A stretch of 64,000 nt of DNA from Deltaproteobacteria bacterium (GCA_020059605.1 JAGVBT010000083.1:1-64000); one strand, 5' to 3'. Shown: positions 1-7,653, numbered from the stretch's first letter. Program-made: numbers and translations. Notes: a model not told the origin generated them from the sequence alone.

Positions 1-114
1 AAGGTTAGACTATGGGCCACAAAAGAGTCTTTCAGCCGGTCATTTCAATCGATCTCATATTCCCCTCTTCCTTTTTACACAAAAAGCTTGACATGACCAT
101 TGATAACTTGGGGC

Positions 115-141
115 TTGACAAAAGAGCCCAATGATGATAAT
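115..141 (+). promoter_or_regulatory. possible sigma-70 promoter
   Basis: TTGACA at 115-120 and GATAAT at 136-141 with a 15 bp spacer, upstream of the acyl-CoA synthetase gene. The short spacer makes this a weak call. A second TTGACA at 88-93 has no good -10 partner. Confidence 0.3.
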
Positions 142-220
142 GAAAAAAATCACAAACTACTATCCCTTCACCCACTCCCCTCGGAGAAGGTGCAGGGGCA
201 TAAAAAGGAGGGGGATTTTT

Positions 221-1798
221 ATGACGATCAGCAAGTGGATGACCGCAGGAACAGTTCTTAAGATGATGGCCATGCAGTATCCGGATAAGCAGGGGGCGGG
301 AGATAAAATCCGCAACATGACCTTTAAGCAGTGGAATGACCGTAGCTGCCGGTTTGCCAATGTTTTAAGCCGGTTAGGGTTAAGGAAGGGTGACCGGTTC
401 GCCATCCTGGCCTATAACTGCGTCGAGTGGATGGAGTTTTATGCGGGTTCTGCGAAAGGAGGGCAGGTGACGGTCCCCGTCATGTTCCGGCTTGCGCCTC
501 CTGAAATTGAATATGTAGTCAAACACTCCGACTGCAAAGCCTTTTTAGTGGCAAAGGATTTTGTCCCGGTGGTTAATTCCATGCGAAGCAATCTTCCCAA
601 CATACCGCCGGAGAATTATATCTACTTCGGAGACGATCAGACCCCGGAAGGATATCAATCTTACGAGTCGCTCCTGGCCAAAGCTTCTCCCGAGGAGCCG
701 GATGTGGTGGTCGATGCCGAGGATATGTGGAACATCATGTATACTTCAGGCACTACCGGAAAACCGAAAGGCGTGGTCAGAACCCATGAAAACAACCTGT
801 CCCAGTATATCTTGAACGGCATCAATATGGGCTTGAGGCCGGATGATTGCGTGATGTTGGTCATGCCCATGTGCCATATCAATTCCATCTATTACTCTTT
901 CACCTATACCTATGTCAGCGCGAGGGTCTTCGTTTACAACATGGTCAGCTTTGATCCCCTGGATCTCTTGAAGACGATCGAGAAAGAAAAGATCACCTTC
1001 ACCTCTCTCGTCCCCACCCATTATATTATGATGCTTTCCCTGCCCGAGGAGGTGAAGAAAAGCATCGATGTCGGTTCGATCCGTCAGCTTCTCATCTCCT
1101 CTGCACCCGCACGAAAAGATACAAAGATGGCCATCATGGAGTATTTTAAGAATGCGGAACTCTGGGAGGCCTACGGCTCAACGGAGGCGGGACTGGTGAC
1201 CCTGCTCAGGCCGGAGGAACAATTTAAAAAGCTCGGGTCCATCGGCAGGGAGATCTGGGGGACGGACCGGATCAAGATTCTGGATGAAAACGGCAAGGAA
1301 GTCCCGAGGGGGGAGGTGGGAGAGCTCTACTCCCGGACCCCGCATGTCTTCAAGGAGTATTGGAAGGATCCCGAGAAGACCCAATCGGTTTTCCAGGGAG
1401 AATGGTTTTCGGCAGGGGACATGGCTTTCCAGGACGAGGACGGATATTATACCCTGGTTGATCGAAAAGCCAATATGATCATCACCGGCGGGGAGAATGT
1501 CTTTCCCTCGGAGGTGGAAAATCTGTTGGGTTCCCATCCCGCCGTCAAATACGTGGCGGTGATCGGGATTCCCCATGAGAAATGGGGCGAGGCCATTAAG
1601 GCCATTGTCACGGTTCATCAAGAAAAAACGGTTACGGAAAAAGAACTGATCGACCATTGCAGGGGGAAAATCGCAGGGTACAAGATTCCCAAGTCGATCG
1701 ATTTCATCAAGGACGAGGAGATGCCCATGACCCCGACCGGGAAAATTCTCCACCGCATATTGCGGGAGAAATACGGGAAATGGAGCGATAAAAAATAA
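221..1798 (+). CDS. AMP-forming acyl-CoA synthetase / ligase
   Basis: Member of the ANL (acyl-CoA synthetase) superfamily, which activates a carboxylic acid with ATP and loads it on CoA. The protein is 525 residues. Visible motifs are the P-loop YTSGTTGKPKGV (about residues 173-184), YGSTEAG (about 315-321), the hinge-region GGENVFPSEVE and the C-terminal lysine motif PTGKILHR that completes adenylate formation. The start at 221 has AAGGAG ten bases upstream; an in-frame start at 131 would add 30 residues encoded by a palindromic intergenic stretch and is rejected. The substrate cannot be read from sequence. With two acyl-CoA dehydrogenases elsewhere in the window, fatty or aromatic acid catabolism is plausible. 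It stands alone ahead of secD. Confidence 0.9.
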   Translation: MTISKWMTAGTVLKMMAMQYPDKQGAGDKIRNMTFKQWNDRSCRFANVLSRLGLRKGDRFAILAYNCVEWMEFYAGSAKGGQVTVPVMFRLAPPEIEYVVKHSDCKAFLVAKDFVPVVNSMRSNLPNIPPENYIYFGDDQTPEGYQSYESLLAKASPEEPDVVVDAEDMWNIMYTSGTTGKPKGVVRTHENNLSQYILNGINMGLRPDDCVMLVMPMCHINSIYYSFTYTYVSARVFVYNMVSFDPLDLLKTIEKEKITFTSLVPTHYIMMLSLPEEVKKSIDVGSIRQLLISSAPARKDTKMAIMEYFKNAELWEAYGSTEAGLVTLLRPEEQFKKLGSIGREIWGTDRIKILDENGKEVPRGEVGELYSRTPHVFKEYWKDPEKTQSVFQGEWFSAGDMAFQDEDGYYTLVDRKANMIITGGENVFPSEVENLLGSHPAVKYVAVIGIPHEKWGEAIKAIVTVHQEKTVTEKELIDHCRGKIAGYKIPKSIDFIKDEEMPMTPTGKILHRILREKYGKWSDKK

Positions 1799-1802
1799 AC
1801 TC

Positions 1803-1835
1803 CGTCAGAAAGGGCGGGGTTTTAACCCGCCTTCG
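1803..1835 (+). terminator. hairpin after acyl-CoA synthetase gene
   Basis: GGCGGG and AACCCGCC arms enclose a GTTTT loop just after the stop codon. There is no clear T-tract, so it may only be a 3' stabilising hairpin. The lead-in ACTCCGTCAGAAAG resembles the CCCCGTTAGAAAG arm of the repeats at 7181 and 17063. Confidence 0.4.
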
Positions 1836-1967
1836 GCAGGGAGCGGTGAGATGAAACGGTCGTCCTGCCCTTTGCATGGTGATTTCCGAAAGTGAACCTG
1901 CGCCGTTCAACGGTTAAAGGGGTCGCTTCAGGGTTTTTCCTGGAGAACCTCCCGCTCTTTTTTGTAT

Positions 1968-1996
1968 CCCTTGAACAAGGGGTGGCCTTTTTTATT
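1968..1996 (+). terminator. possible rho-independent terminator
   Basis: CCCTTG...CAAGGG hairpin (1968-1981) followed within ten bases by a run of T (about 1990-1996). The rest of the 294-base gap between the synthetase gene and secD holds the other hairpin, a promoter and a palindrome, listed separately. Confidence 0.35.
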
Positions 1997-2008
1997 AAAT
2001 TTCCTCTT

Positions 2009-2067
2009 GAAAAATATCGGACGATAGGCTATGTTTCTGTCATCCAAGGGTTTTAAAACCCTTGGAT
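2009..2067 (+). promoter_or_regulatory. secDF promoter and 26-bp perfect palindrome
   Basis: TTGAAA (2009-2014) and TATGTT (2032-2037) with a 17 bp spacer form a plausible sigma-70 promoter. From 2042 to 2067 lies a perfect palindrome, ATCCAAGGGTTTT joined to its own reverse complement, at or just after the expected transcription start. It could be an operator or form a 5' mRNA hairpin. Confidence 0.45.
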
Positions 2068-2092
2068 TCATTTTGTGAGGGTTTGGAAATCT

Positions 2093-3691
2093 ATGTTAAA
2101 AAACCTGAAATGGAGATTGGTCATTTATGCGGCCGTGACTCTGTTTGCCGTCCTTCTCTTTTTGCCCACCTTCACCCCCGAACTGCCGGCCTGGTATTAT
2201 AAAATCATTCCGACCGAAAAGGTTCACCTTGGCCTTGATCTGCAGGGCGGCATGCATCTCGTCCTCGAAGTGGAGGCGGAGAAGGCCATTGAGAGTTATG
2301 TGGAGAGAGTGAAAAACAACCTCAGGGACGACCTGAGGGACCGGGGAGTCCCCGTCGGAAAATTAGAGAGGGAGAATGGCCACCGGATCGTTATGGAGGT
2401 TTCGGGTGAGAAGGATAAATGGGAGAGAATCCTGAGCCAGCGTTATGCCGTCATGCAGGAACTTTCTTCCACCCCGGTGGATAAGGGAATATGGAGGGTC
2501 GTTCTGGTCTTAGACAGCCGTCAGGCCGAGCAGATCAAAAAGGGCGCCATTGACCAGGCCCTGGAGACGATCCGTAACCGGATCGATCAATTCGGCGTGG
2601 CCGAACCGGAGATCACCCTCCAGGGAACGGATCGCATTTTAATCCAGTTGCCGGGGATCAAAGACCCGCAGAGGGCCATCGATCTCATCGGCCGGACCGC
2701 CCTGTTGGAATTTAAACTGGTAGACGAAGAGGGCGACCTCGACGAGGCATTGAAAGGGATTGTTCCGGAGGGAAGCCTCCTGCTTTATCAGAGGCAGGTC
2801 GATCCGAAGACAGGCGGGGTCAAGAGGATTCCTTTTCTCTTAAAAGAGAAGACCCTGATGACCGGAGAGGTGTTAAAGGATGCCCGGGTCACCATCGATA
2901 CCCAGTTCAACGAACCCCATGTCGCGCTTGAGTTTGACGATATCGGAGCGAAGCTCTTCGAGCAGATCACCGGAGCCAATGTGAAAAAGAGATTGGCCAT
3001 CATCCTGGACGACAATGTCTACTCCGCACCGGTCATTCAGGAGAGGATCGCCGGCGGAAGGGCCCAGATCACCGGCCGTTTCGACATGAAGGAGGCCGGA
3101 GATCTGGCCATCGTTCTCAGGGCAGGGGCTTTGCCCGCCCCCGTGAATATCATTGAGCAGAGGAGCGTGGGGCCGTCCCTGGGTCAGGACTCGATTCGAA
3201 AAGGGGTTTTTTCCACATTCATCAGCGCCCTCCTGGTGGCTCTGTTTATGATCTTCTACTACCGCGGTTCAGGCGTCATTGCGGATATCGCCCTCTTCCT
3301 GAACATCGTTTTCGTGATGGGAGCGCTCGCTATTTTCAGGGCCACGCTCACCCTTCCGGGCATTGCGGGCCTCGTCCTTTCGATCGGAATGGCGGTGGAT
3401 GCGAACATATTGATTTTCGAGCGGATCAAGGAGGAGTTGAGGTGGGGGAAAACAGTCCGGGCTGCCGTGGATGAGGGTTATCGAAGGGCCTTTGTCACCA
3501 TATTGGACTCCAACCTGACGACCCTGATTGCCGCCCTCTTTCTCTACCAGTTCGGCACGGGACCGGTGAGGGGATTTGCCGTTACCCTGTCCATTGGAAT
3601 CCTTGCAAATATCTTCACGGCGGTCTATGTGACAAGGTGGGCTTTCGACTTTCTCACCCTGAAGGTGAAGATCAAAGCGTTGAGCATTTAA
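2093..3691 (+). CDS. secD: protein translocase subunit SecD
   Basis: Inner-membrane RND-type subunit that uses proton motive force to help proteins exit the SecYEG channel. The protein starts with one membrane segment (about residues 8-28), then the periplasmic P1 domain with the conserved DLQGGMHLVLEVE motif, the base and head regions, then five C-terminal membrane segments (from about residue 375). Length, 532 residues, is normal. An in-frame GTG at 2075 is possible but has no ribosome-binding site; ATG 2093 gives the usual MLKNLKWR-type start. It is followed 27 bases later by secF. The small partner gene yajC, often just upstream, is absent from this window. Confidence 0.95.
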   Translation: MLKNLKWRLVIYAAVTLFAVLLFLPTFTPELPAWYYKIIPTEKVHLGLDLQGGMHLVLEVEAEKAIESYVERVKNNLRDDLRDRGVPVGKLERENGHRIVMEVSGEKDKWERILSQRYAVMQELSSTPVDKGIWRVVLVLDSRQAEQIKKGAIDQALETIRNRIDQFGVAEPEITLQGTDRILIQLPGIKDPQRAIDLIGRTALLEFKLVDEEGDLDEALKGIVPEGSLLLYQRQVDPKTGGVKRIPFLLKEKTLMTGEVLKDARVTIDTQFNEPHVALEFDDIGAKLFEQITGANVKKRLAIILDDNVYSAPVIQERIAGGRAQITGRFDMKEAGDLAIVLRAGALPAPVNIIEQRSVGPSLGQDSIRKGVFSTFISALLVALFMIFYYRGSGVIADIALFLNIVFVMGALAIFRATLTLPGIAGLVLSIGMAVDANILIFERIKEELRWGKTVRAAVDEGYRRAFVTILDSNLTTLIAALFLYQFGTGPVRGFAVTLSIGILANIFTAVYVTRWAFDFLTLKVKIKALSI

Positions 3692-3718
3692 CTTGGAGAA
3701 AGTCGAGAGGTTAAGGCT

Positions 3719-4633
3719 ATGGAATTGATTCGTCCGGGAACACGTTTCGATTTTATCGGAAAGAAGAAGTTTGCGGTCTGGGTCTCGGCAATCGCCATTC
3801 TCCTCAGCCTGGGTTCCATCCTTTTTCATGGGGGATTGAAATACGGGGTTGATTTTGCAGGCGGCATTCTGATCCAGATCAGGTTTTCCCAGCCTGTGAA
3901 CATTTCCGAAGTTCGCAGCGCCCTGGAAGCGATGGGATCGAAGGATGCCATGGTTCAGAAATTCGGAGGGGAAAACGAATTCCTGATCCGTGTGGAGAAG
4001 ACCGCCGAAGACCTGGAAAAGATGTCAGAGGCGATCCAGGCCTATCTCCAGGAGCGATTCAAGGGGAAGAACCTGGACATTCGAAGGGTGGAGGTGGTCG
4101 GCCCCAAAGTGGGGAGCGATCTGAAAACGAAGGCTCTCCTGGCGGTGACCCTTTCGTTTGCGGCCATATTGATCTTTGTGGCCTGGAGGTTCAAACAGGT
4201 CGCTTTCGGCCTGGGAGGGATCGCAGCCCTGGTCCACGACATCATCATCACCTATGGGGCCATCTCTCTCGCCGGTCTCGAATATTCTTTGCCCTTGATG
4301 GCCGTCATCCTGACGATCATCGGATTCTCGATCAATGATACGATCGTCATCTTCGACCGGGTTCGGGAGAACGTCAAGAAGATGAGGAAAGAGAGCCTCG
4401 AGACCGTCTTTAATGTGAGCATCAACGAGACCCTCGGGAGGACGATTCTTACCACGGGAACGGTGATGATGGTCGTGCTCATTCTCTTCTTTTTCGGAGG
4501 CCCCGTCATTTACGATTTTGCCTTTGCCCTGATCGTCGGACTGATTTCCGGGATCTATTCAACAATTTATGTGGCCAGCCCCGTTGTGCTGCTCTGGAAT
4601 CAATATTTCATCAAAAAGAAGAAGAGGGGATAA
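3719..4633 (+). CDS. secF: protein translocase subunit SecF
   Basis: Partner of SecD in the SecDF complex of the inner membrane. Membrane segment one (about residues 18-38) is followed by the GVDFAGG motif, a periplasmic domain, and five C-terminal segments with the SINDTIVIFDRVREN motif (about residues 203-218), a hallmark of SecF where a conserved Asp/Arg pair lines the proton path. At 304 residues it is full length. It is co-transcribed with secD (27-base gap). Confidence 0.95.
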   Translation: MELIRPGTRFDFIGKKKFAVWVSAIAILLSLGSILFHGGLKYGVDFAGGILIQIRFSQPVNISEVRSALEAMGSKDAMVQKFGGENEFLIRVEKTAEDLEKMSEAIQAYLQERFKGKNLDIRRVEVVGPKVGSDLKTKALLAVTLSFAAILIFVAWRFKQVAFGLGGIAALVHDIIITYGAISLAGLEYSLPLMAVILTIIGFSINDTIVIFDRVRENVKKMRKESLETVFNVSINETLGRTILTTGTVMMVVLILFFFGGPVIYDFAFALIVGLISGIYSTIYVASPVVLLWNQYFIKKKKRG

Positions 4634-4686
4634 ACGGAGGGAGGGTATTGCCCCGCGGGTAGCATGGGGGGGGGCGAGGGGGTTTC

Positions 4687-4716
4687 TTGACAGAAAACAA
4701 TGTAATATTTTATGAT
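4687..4716 (+). promoter_or_regulatory. promoter of rplM-rpsI
   Basis: TTGACA at 4687-4692 and TATGAT at 4711-4716, spacer 18 bp, about 20 bases before the rplM start. It is a strong sigma-70 match, as expected for a ribosomal protein operon. Confidence 0.65.
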
Positions 4717-4735
4717 AATTAATTAAGGTGGTTCA

Positions 4736-5164
4736 ATGAAGACTTATCAGGCGAAAAAAGAGGAAGTGGAACATCTATGGTACCTTGTGAATGCCGAGGG
4801 AAAGGTATTGGGAAGATTGGCCTCCGGGCTGGCCAAAATTTTAAGGGGCAAGAATAAGCCGGTTTATACCCCCCACGTGGACACGGGCGATTTTGTCATT
4901 GTCGTCAATGCCGGAAAAGTGTCGCTGACCGGAAAGAAATTGAAGGATAAGATTTACTATCGTCATACGGGGTATCCGGGCGGAATCCGGGAGATGAGCG
5001 CCGAGAAGTTGCTGGACAAAAAACCGACCGAGATGATCCGGATAGCCGTGAAGGGAATGTTGCCCAAAACGAGCCTGGGCCGGCAGATGCTCCGGAAACT
5101 GAAGATCTATGCGGGGTCGAAACATCCCCACGAAGCCCAAAAACCCATTCTGCTTCAGATTTAA
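4736..5164 (+). CDS. rplM: 50S ribosomal protein L13
   Basis: Ribosomal protein L13, an early-assembly protein of the large subunit. The 142-residue length is typical. It contains the signature VLGRLAS...LRGKNKP...[13 protein letters not shown] and the KMLPK-type motif (here [12 protein letters not shown]). A GG-rich site lies just upstream of the ATG. It forms the universal bacterial pair with rpsI downstream. Confidence 0.98.
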   Translation: MKTYQAKKEEVEHLWYLVNAEGKVLGRLASGLAKILRGKNKPVYTPHVDTGDFVIVVNAGKVSLTGKKLKDKIYYRHTGYPGGIREMSAEKLLDKKPTEMIRIAVKGMLPKTSLGRQMLRKLKIYAGSKHPHEAQKPILLQI

Positions 5165-5173
5165 CCTCTCTCT

Positions 5174-5196
5174 CCTTCCCCATCGATGGGGGAAGG
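5174..5196. repeat. rplM-rpsI intergenic palindrome
   Basis: CCTTCCCC-ATCGAT-GGGGGAAGG, an almost perfect palindrome in the 65-base rplM-rpsI spacer. It resembles the CCCTCTCCC/GGGAGAGGG class of short palindromes seen again at 29050 and 29766. Confidence 0.6.
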
Positions 5197-5229
5197 GCGG
5201 GGGTGAAAGAATAAGATAAGGAGAAAAAA

Positions 5230-5619
5230 GTGCCGGAACCTATTTATGCCACGGGAAAAAGGAAGACCTCCATTGCCAGGATATGGCTGGAGCCGGGCGA
5301 GGGGAAATTCATCGTCAACGAAAGAGCCCTGAAGGAGTACTTCGGACGGGAGACCTGCGAAATGGTGATCATGCAGCCTTTCGAGCTGACGGGGACGAGG
5401 AATCAATTTGATCTGAAGGCCAATGTCCACGGGGGAGGGATTGCCGCCCAATCCGAGGCCGTCCGTCACGGAATATCGAAAGCCCTGCTCCAGGTGAATC
5501 CGGAGTTCAAGGACTCCCTGAAAAAGGCCGGGCTTCTGACAAGGGATTCGAGGATCAAAGAGCGTAAGAAATACGGGTTAAGGGGAGCCAGGCGAAGACC
5601 CCAGTACTCCAAACGATAA
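5230..5619 (+). CDS. rpsI: 30S ribosomal protein S9
   Basis: Ribosomal protein S9; its basic C-terminal tail reaches the P-site tRNA. It has 129 residues, with the typical TGKRKTSIARIWL start, the GGGIAAQSEAVRHGISKAL core, and the C-terminal ERKKYGLRGARRRPQYSKR tail ending in the invariant KR. The start is GTG at 5230, supported by AAGGAG eight bases upstream. In related genomes argC commonly follows rpsI; here a 3.2 kb toxin-antitoxin islet separates them. Confidence 0.97.
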   Translation: MPEPIYATGKRKTSIARIWLEPGEGKFIVNERALKEYFGRETCEMVIMQPFELTGTRNQFDLKANVHGGGIAAQSEAVRHGISKALLQVNPEFKDSLKKAGLLTRDSRIKERKKYGLRGARRRPQYSKR

Positions 5620-5633
5620 TCTCATAACCCCAG

Positions 5634-5664
5634 AAGGGGAGGTCTTTAGCCTCCCCTTTTTTAT
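5634..5664 (+). terminator. rho-independent terminator of rplM-rpsI
   Basis: Perfect 9-bp stem AAGGGGAGG (5634-5642) / CCTCCCCTT (5650-5658), loop of seven, followed by a T-run to 5662. It lies 15 bases after the rpsI stop codon. Confidence 0.9.
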
Positions 5665-5740
5665 AAAAATGTCGCTTCGACTCGCAACCGAGGTGAGGGG
5701 GGATAGGATCTTCTTACCACCCCCACCTTAATCCTCCCCC

Positions 5741-5757
5741 CTGCCTGCGGCAGGCAG
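5741..5757. repeat. CTGCCTGC palindrome, copy 1
   Basis: CTGCCTGC-G-GCAGGCAG, a perfect 17-bp palindrome, found again at 8063-8079. The two copies bracket the cassette and toxin-antitoxin region. This short palindrome may be a genome-wide repeat, so the bracketing may be chance. Confidence 0.7.
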
Positions 5758-5795
5758 GCATCAAGAGGGAGGAAAGTTTTTTTTAAGGAATTGGA

Positions 5796-5892
5796 TACCC
5801 CGCAGCTCTCCTGCGGGGTACTTCATTTAAATCAATGTAGCGCCCCCATTTATTGGGGGCGAATAAACGTCGGCAATAAATACCGACGCTAC
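5796..5892. repeat. hairpin plus three-way-junction palindrome cluster
   Basis: Within the 407-base gap between rpsI and the integrase fragment. A perfect 10-bp hairpin, TACCCCGCAG (5796-5805) / CTGCGGGGTA (5811-5820), is followed by an outer stem GTAGCG (5837-5842) / CGCTAC (5887-5892). That stem encloses two inner hairpins, CGCCCCCA/TTGGGGGCG and GTCGG/CCGAC, each closed by an AT-rich TTTAT- or AATAAATA-type loop. This would fold as a three-way junction. No protein gene is seen here. Confidence 0.65.
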
Positions 5893-6026
5893 GTTCTTTT
5901 TCATTTCAGATCTTACTCCTACCCCAGCCATTTCTCCTCCAGCCTGACAGGTTTTTTTTTAATATTAACCGGAGCAATAATCAGAAATTCTTGACTTCCT
6001 GTATAATTTTAAATATCCTTTTCACC

Positions 6027-6269
6027 ATGGCAGAGGTGAATATCAGCAAAGATTTATACGGAAGGATAGCGGTTTCCTTTCCTTACGATTCCTCCATCAT
6101 TACAAAGATTAGGGCCATTGAGAGCCGTAGGTGGCACCCTGTTGAAAAAAATTGGACTTTTCCAAATAGGAATGGCGTCCTTGAGAAGATTGAATCTCTC
6201 GACCTTGGCGTTTTTGTTTCGCAAGCCCACCCCGTTATCTGCTCATTGCGGGTATGTTATAATGGATAG
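6027..6269 (+). pseudogene. 5' fragment of a tyrosine-recombinase (integrase) gene
   Basis: The 80-residue product, starting MAEVNISKDLYGRIAV, matches what I recall as the N-terminal HARP-like module (RRWHPVEKNWTFPN motif) that precedes the core-binding and catalytic domains in a group of XerD-like integrases of Deltaproteobacteria and similar lineages. After LGVFVSQAHPV the similarity ends and a stop follows. The break falls on the core G|TTATCTGC (6234) that also ends the folded site at 7970. No catalytic R-H-R-Y region exists in the window, so the fragment cannot recombine DNA. There is no clear ribosome-binding site. The family match is from memory, not a search; an alternative is a free-standing small protein. 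Confidence 0.5.
6255..6263 (+). promoter_or_regulatory. extended -10 promoter inside cassette one
   Basis: TG-T-TATAAT (TG at 6255-6256, TATAAT at 6258-6263), 25 bases before the antitoxin start. The -35 position (6235-6240) is TTATCT, which is weak, so activity would rest on the extended -10. Confidence 0.5.
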
Positions 6270-6287
6270 GACAGGAGGGAATTAAGT

Positions 6288-6542
6288 ATGGAAAATATAG
6301 AAAGAGCCATTGAAGCTACAGGAACGATTGATGCAGAACGGAGGCTTGTTCTAGACGAACCGTTACCGGTTGCTGGTCCAAAGAGGGTTCGCGTCATTAT
6401 CTTATTACCCGAAGATACTGAAGTAGATGAAAAGGGATGGCTTCGGGCAGCAAGCGCAAACCCAGCCTTCGATTTTTTGAAAGAGCCTGAGGAGGATATT
6501 TACACACACGAGGATGGGAGGCCGTTTTATGATCAGAGGTAA
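6288..6542 (+). CDS. putative antitoxin paired with MazF-type toxin
   Basis: Small acidic protein of 84 residues. The N-terminal half has a beta-rich AbrB/DUF104-like look (GTIDAERRLVLDEPLP...RVRVIILLP), as in antitoxins whose N-terminus binds DNA. The C-terminal half, with FDFLKEPEEDIYTHEDGRPF, is the likely toxin-binding tail. The start has AGGAGG about eight bases upstream. Its end overlaps the toxin start by 14 bases, which implies coupled translation. The antitoxin role rests mainly on this arrangement; the exact family is not certain. Confidence 0.7.
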   Translation: MENIERAIEATGTIDAERRLVLDEPLPVAGPKRVRVIILLPEDTEVDEKGWLRAASANPAFDFLKEPEEDIYTHEDGRPFYDQR

Positions 6543-6873
6543 AGTGGTTTTGGTCCCTTTTCCATTTGATGATTTTTCGGGAACTAAAGTACGCCCAGCG
6601 GTATGTTTGACTGATCCTATCGGAATACATCGTCATGTTATCCTTGCTTTTATTAGTAGTCGGATGTCTGCCGATTTATTGGAAACGGACCTCATTTTAG
6701 ATTCGGCACAGGCCGATTTTGCTGCAACGGGCTTACGGGTATCCTCTACATTACGATTACACCGTCTGATGACGGTTACCACCCCCTTCTTCCAACGTGA
6801 ATTAGGTGAACTATCTCCTCGAATTCAAGACGAGGTTAGTAACAGACTGAGGAAATTATTCAGTTTAAGATAA
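6529..6873 (+). CDS. MazF/PemK-type endoribonuclease toxin
   Basis: Toxin of the type II MazF/PemK fold, which cleaves mRNA at short motifs. The 114-residue product opens with IRGKVVLVPFPFDDFSGTK, the family's beta-barrel start, and continues with VRPAVCLTD and the conserved segment ILAFISSRMSADLLETD. The ATG at 6529 has GGGAGG seven bases upstream; an ATG 15 bases earlier is less well placed. It is the second gene of the cassette and is followed 12 bases later by the folded site. Confidence 0.85.
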   Translation: MIRGKVVLVPFPFDDFSGTKVRPAVCLTDPIGIHRHVILAFISSRMSADLLETDLILDSAQADFAATGLRVSSTLRLHRLMTVTTPFFQRELGELSPRIQDEVSNRLRKLFSLR

Positions 6874-6884
6874 TGGTCTCAACG

Positions 6885-6953
6885 GCAGATAACACCGGCT
6901 AAAAGATTGACATCCAAATGCTATCGCACTTCTTTTAGCCTCGAACGTTAGCC
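6885..6953 (+). repeat. attC-like folded recombination site A
   Basis: Inner arms GGCTAAAAGA (6897-6906) and TCTTTTAGCC (6931-6940) pair perfectly. Outward come unpaired spacers of three and six bases, then GATAAC (6888-6893) and GTTAGC (6947-6952). This is the R''-L''-L'-R' order of integron attC sites with the cut expected after G at 6947. The left flank AACGGC is shared with site B at 7899. Only two full sites are available, so the consensus is thin. Confidence 0.6.
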
Positions 6954-6990
6954 TACATATGACCAATTTTTATAGATTTAGGGATACCGT

Positions 6991-7179
6991 ATGAAATTTA
7001 GTGAGCTTGTCCGATTGTTGGAACAAAGTGGGTTTAGGATGATAAAGGAAAAGGGCTCCATTAGATATTATGGCAAGCCAGGTTGGAACAATCTGATTAG
7101 AGTTGATTACCATGGTCCCAAAGAAGTTCCGAGAGGCACTTGTCATGCAATTTTGAAGGATGCAGGGATTAAGAAGTAA
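6991..7179 (+). CDS. hicA: HicA-family toxin (mRNA interferase)
   Basis: The 62-residue protein has the double-stranded RNA-binding-like HicA (YcfA) fold. It opens with MKFSELVRLLEQSGF, carries the catalytic-type histidine in DYHGPKEVPRGT, and ends with the family signature ILKDAGI. HicA cleaves mRNA and tmRNA when free of HicB. Its HicB partner is normally adjacent but here lies 176 bases away, separated by a palindromic element at 7181-7334. A GGG-containing weak ribosome-binding site precedes the ATG. Confidence 0.88.
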   Translation: MKFSELVRLLEQSGFRMIKEKGSIRYYGKPGWNNLIRVDYHGPKEVPRGTCHAILKDAGIKK

Positions 7180-7180
7180 A

Positions 7181-7334
7181 CCCCGTTAGAAAGTATTCAA
7201 CTTTCCAGCGGGAAGGCTCACATGGGCTTTAAACCTCTTGTTCGCTCCAAAAAGCCTCTGGCCCGGAAGGCCTCCAGCCCGGAGGGAATTTTATCTTTAT
7301 CCTCGCTGCAAGCAGCGGGGCTTTCTAACGGGGT
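7181..7334. repeat. inverted-repeat element between hicA and hicB
   Basis: Terminal inverted repeats CCCCGTTAGAAAG and CTTTCTAACGGGG enclose about 128 bases without an ORF, including GGCCCGGAAGGCCTCCAGCC-type palindromic stretches. The same termini form a compact hairpin at 17063-17095, and both copies are followed by TAAAGA. It looks like a non-autonomous element inserted into a hicAB operon right after the hicA stop codon. Confidence 0.7.
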
Positions 7335-7355
7335 AAAGAGAATGGAGGTGTAAAG

Positions 7356-7601
7356 ATGATAGATTTGGAATATTCATTGGCGATTGAGGCGACCAAGGAA
7401 CCTGATTTTTTTGGATTCTATTCCCCCGACTTGCCAGGTTTTTCAGGCATCGGGCATTCCGTTGAGGATTGCCTTTATAAAGCGAAATGGGGGATGATTG
7501 AACATGTAAATCTATTAAAAGAACAAGGGTTGCCTATTCCGCCCAAAAATGAAAATCCAAAAATTATTATCCAAAATGAGGAGTCATTAAAAGCCGCCTG
7601 A
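7356..7601 (+). CDS. hicB: HicB-family antitoxin
   Basis: The 81-residue protein has the partial RNase H-like HicB fold: YSLAIEATKEPDFFGFYSPDLPGFSGIGHSVEDCLYKAKWGMIEHV. The DLPGF-x-(4)-G-S-x-E motif is typical. No C-terminal DNA-binding domain is present, so this is the short HicB form. GGAGGT lies eight bases before the ATG. It neutralises HicA by direct binding. The separation from hicA by a repeat element may alter toxin/antitoxin ratio. Confidence 0.85.
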   Translation: MIDLEYSLAIEATKEPDFFGFYSPDLPGFSGIGHSVEDCLYKAKWGMIEHVNLLKEQGLPIPPKNENPKIIIQNEESLKAA

Positions 7602-7616
7602 ATATTGATCATACGT

Positions 7617-7644
7617 CCGCTAACACAGACTATAGAGTTAGGAG
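7617..7644 (+). repeat. possible degenerate cassette junction
   Basis: CCGCTAACAC followed eleven bases later by GAGTTAGG. The GCTAAC and GTTAG cores face each other as in a very short attC. GCTAAC complements the GTTAGC that begins the preceding cassette at 6947, which is what cassette two would need. It lacks the inner hairpin, so the call is tentative. Confidence 0.3.
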
Positions 7645-7653
7645 GAAAAAGGA

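Noticed and set aside
5791-5994. 67-codon open frame after rpsI
   Set aside because: It runs through the hairpin cluster; its sequence is explained by palindromes and has no ribosome-binding site.
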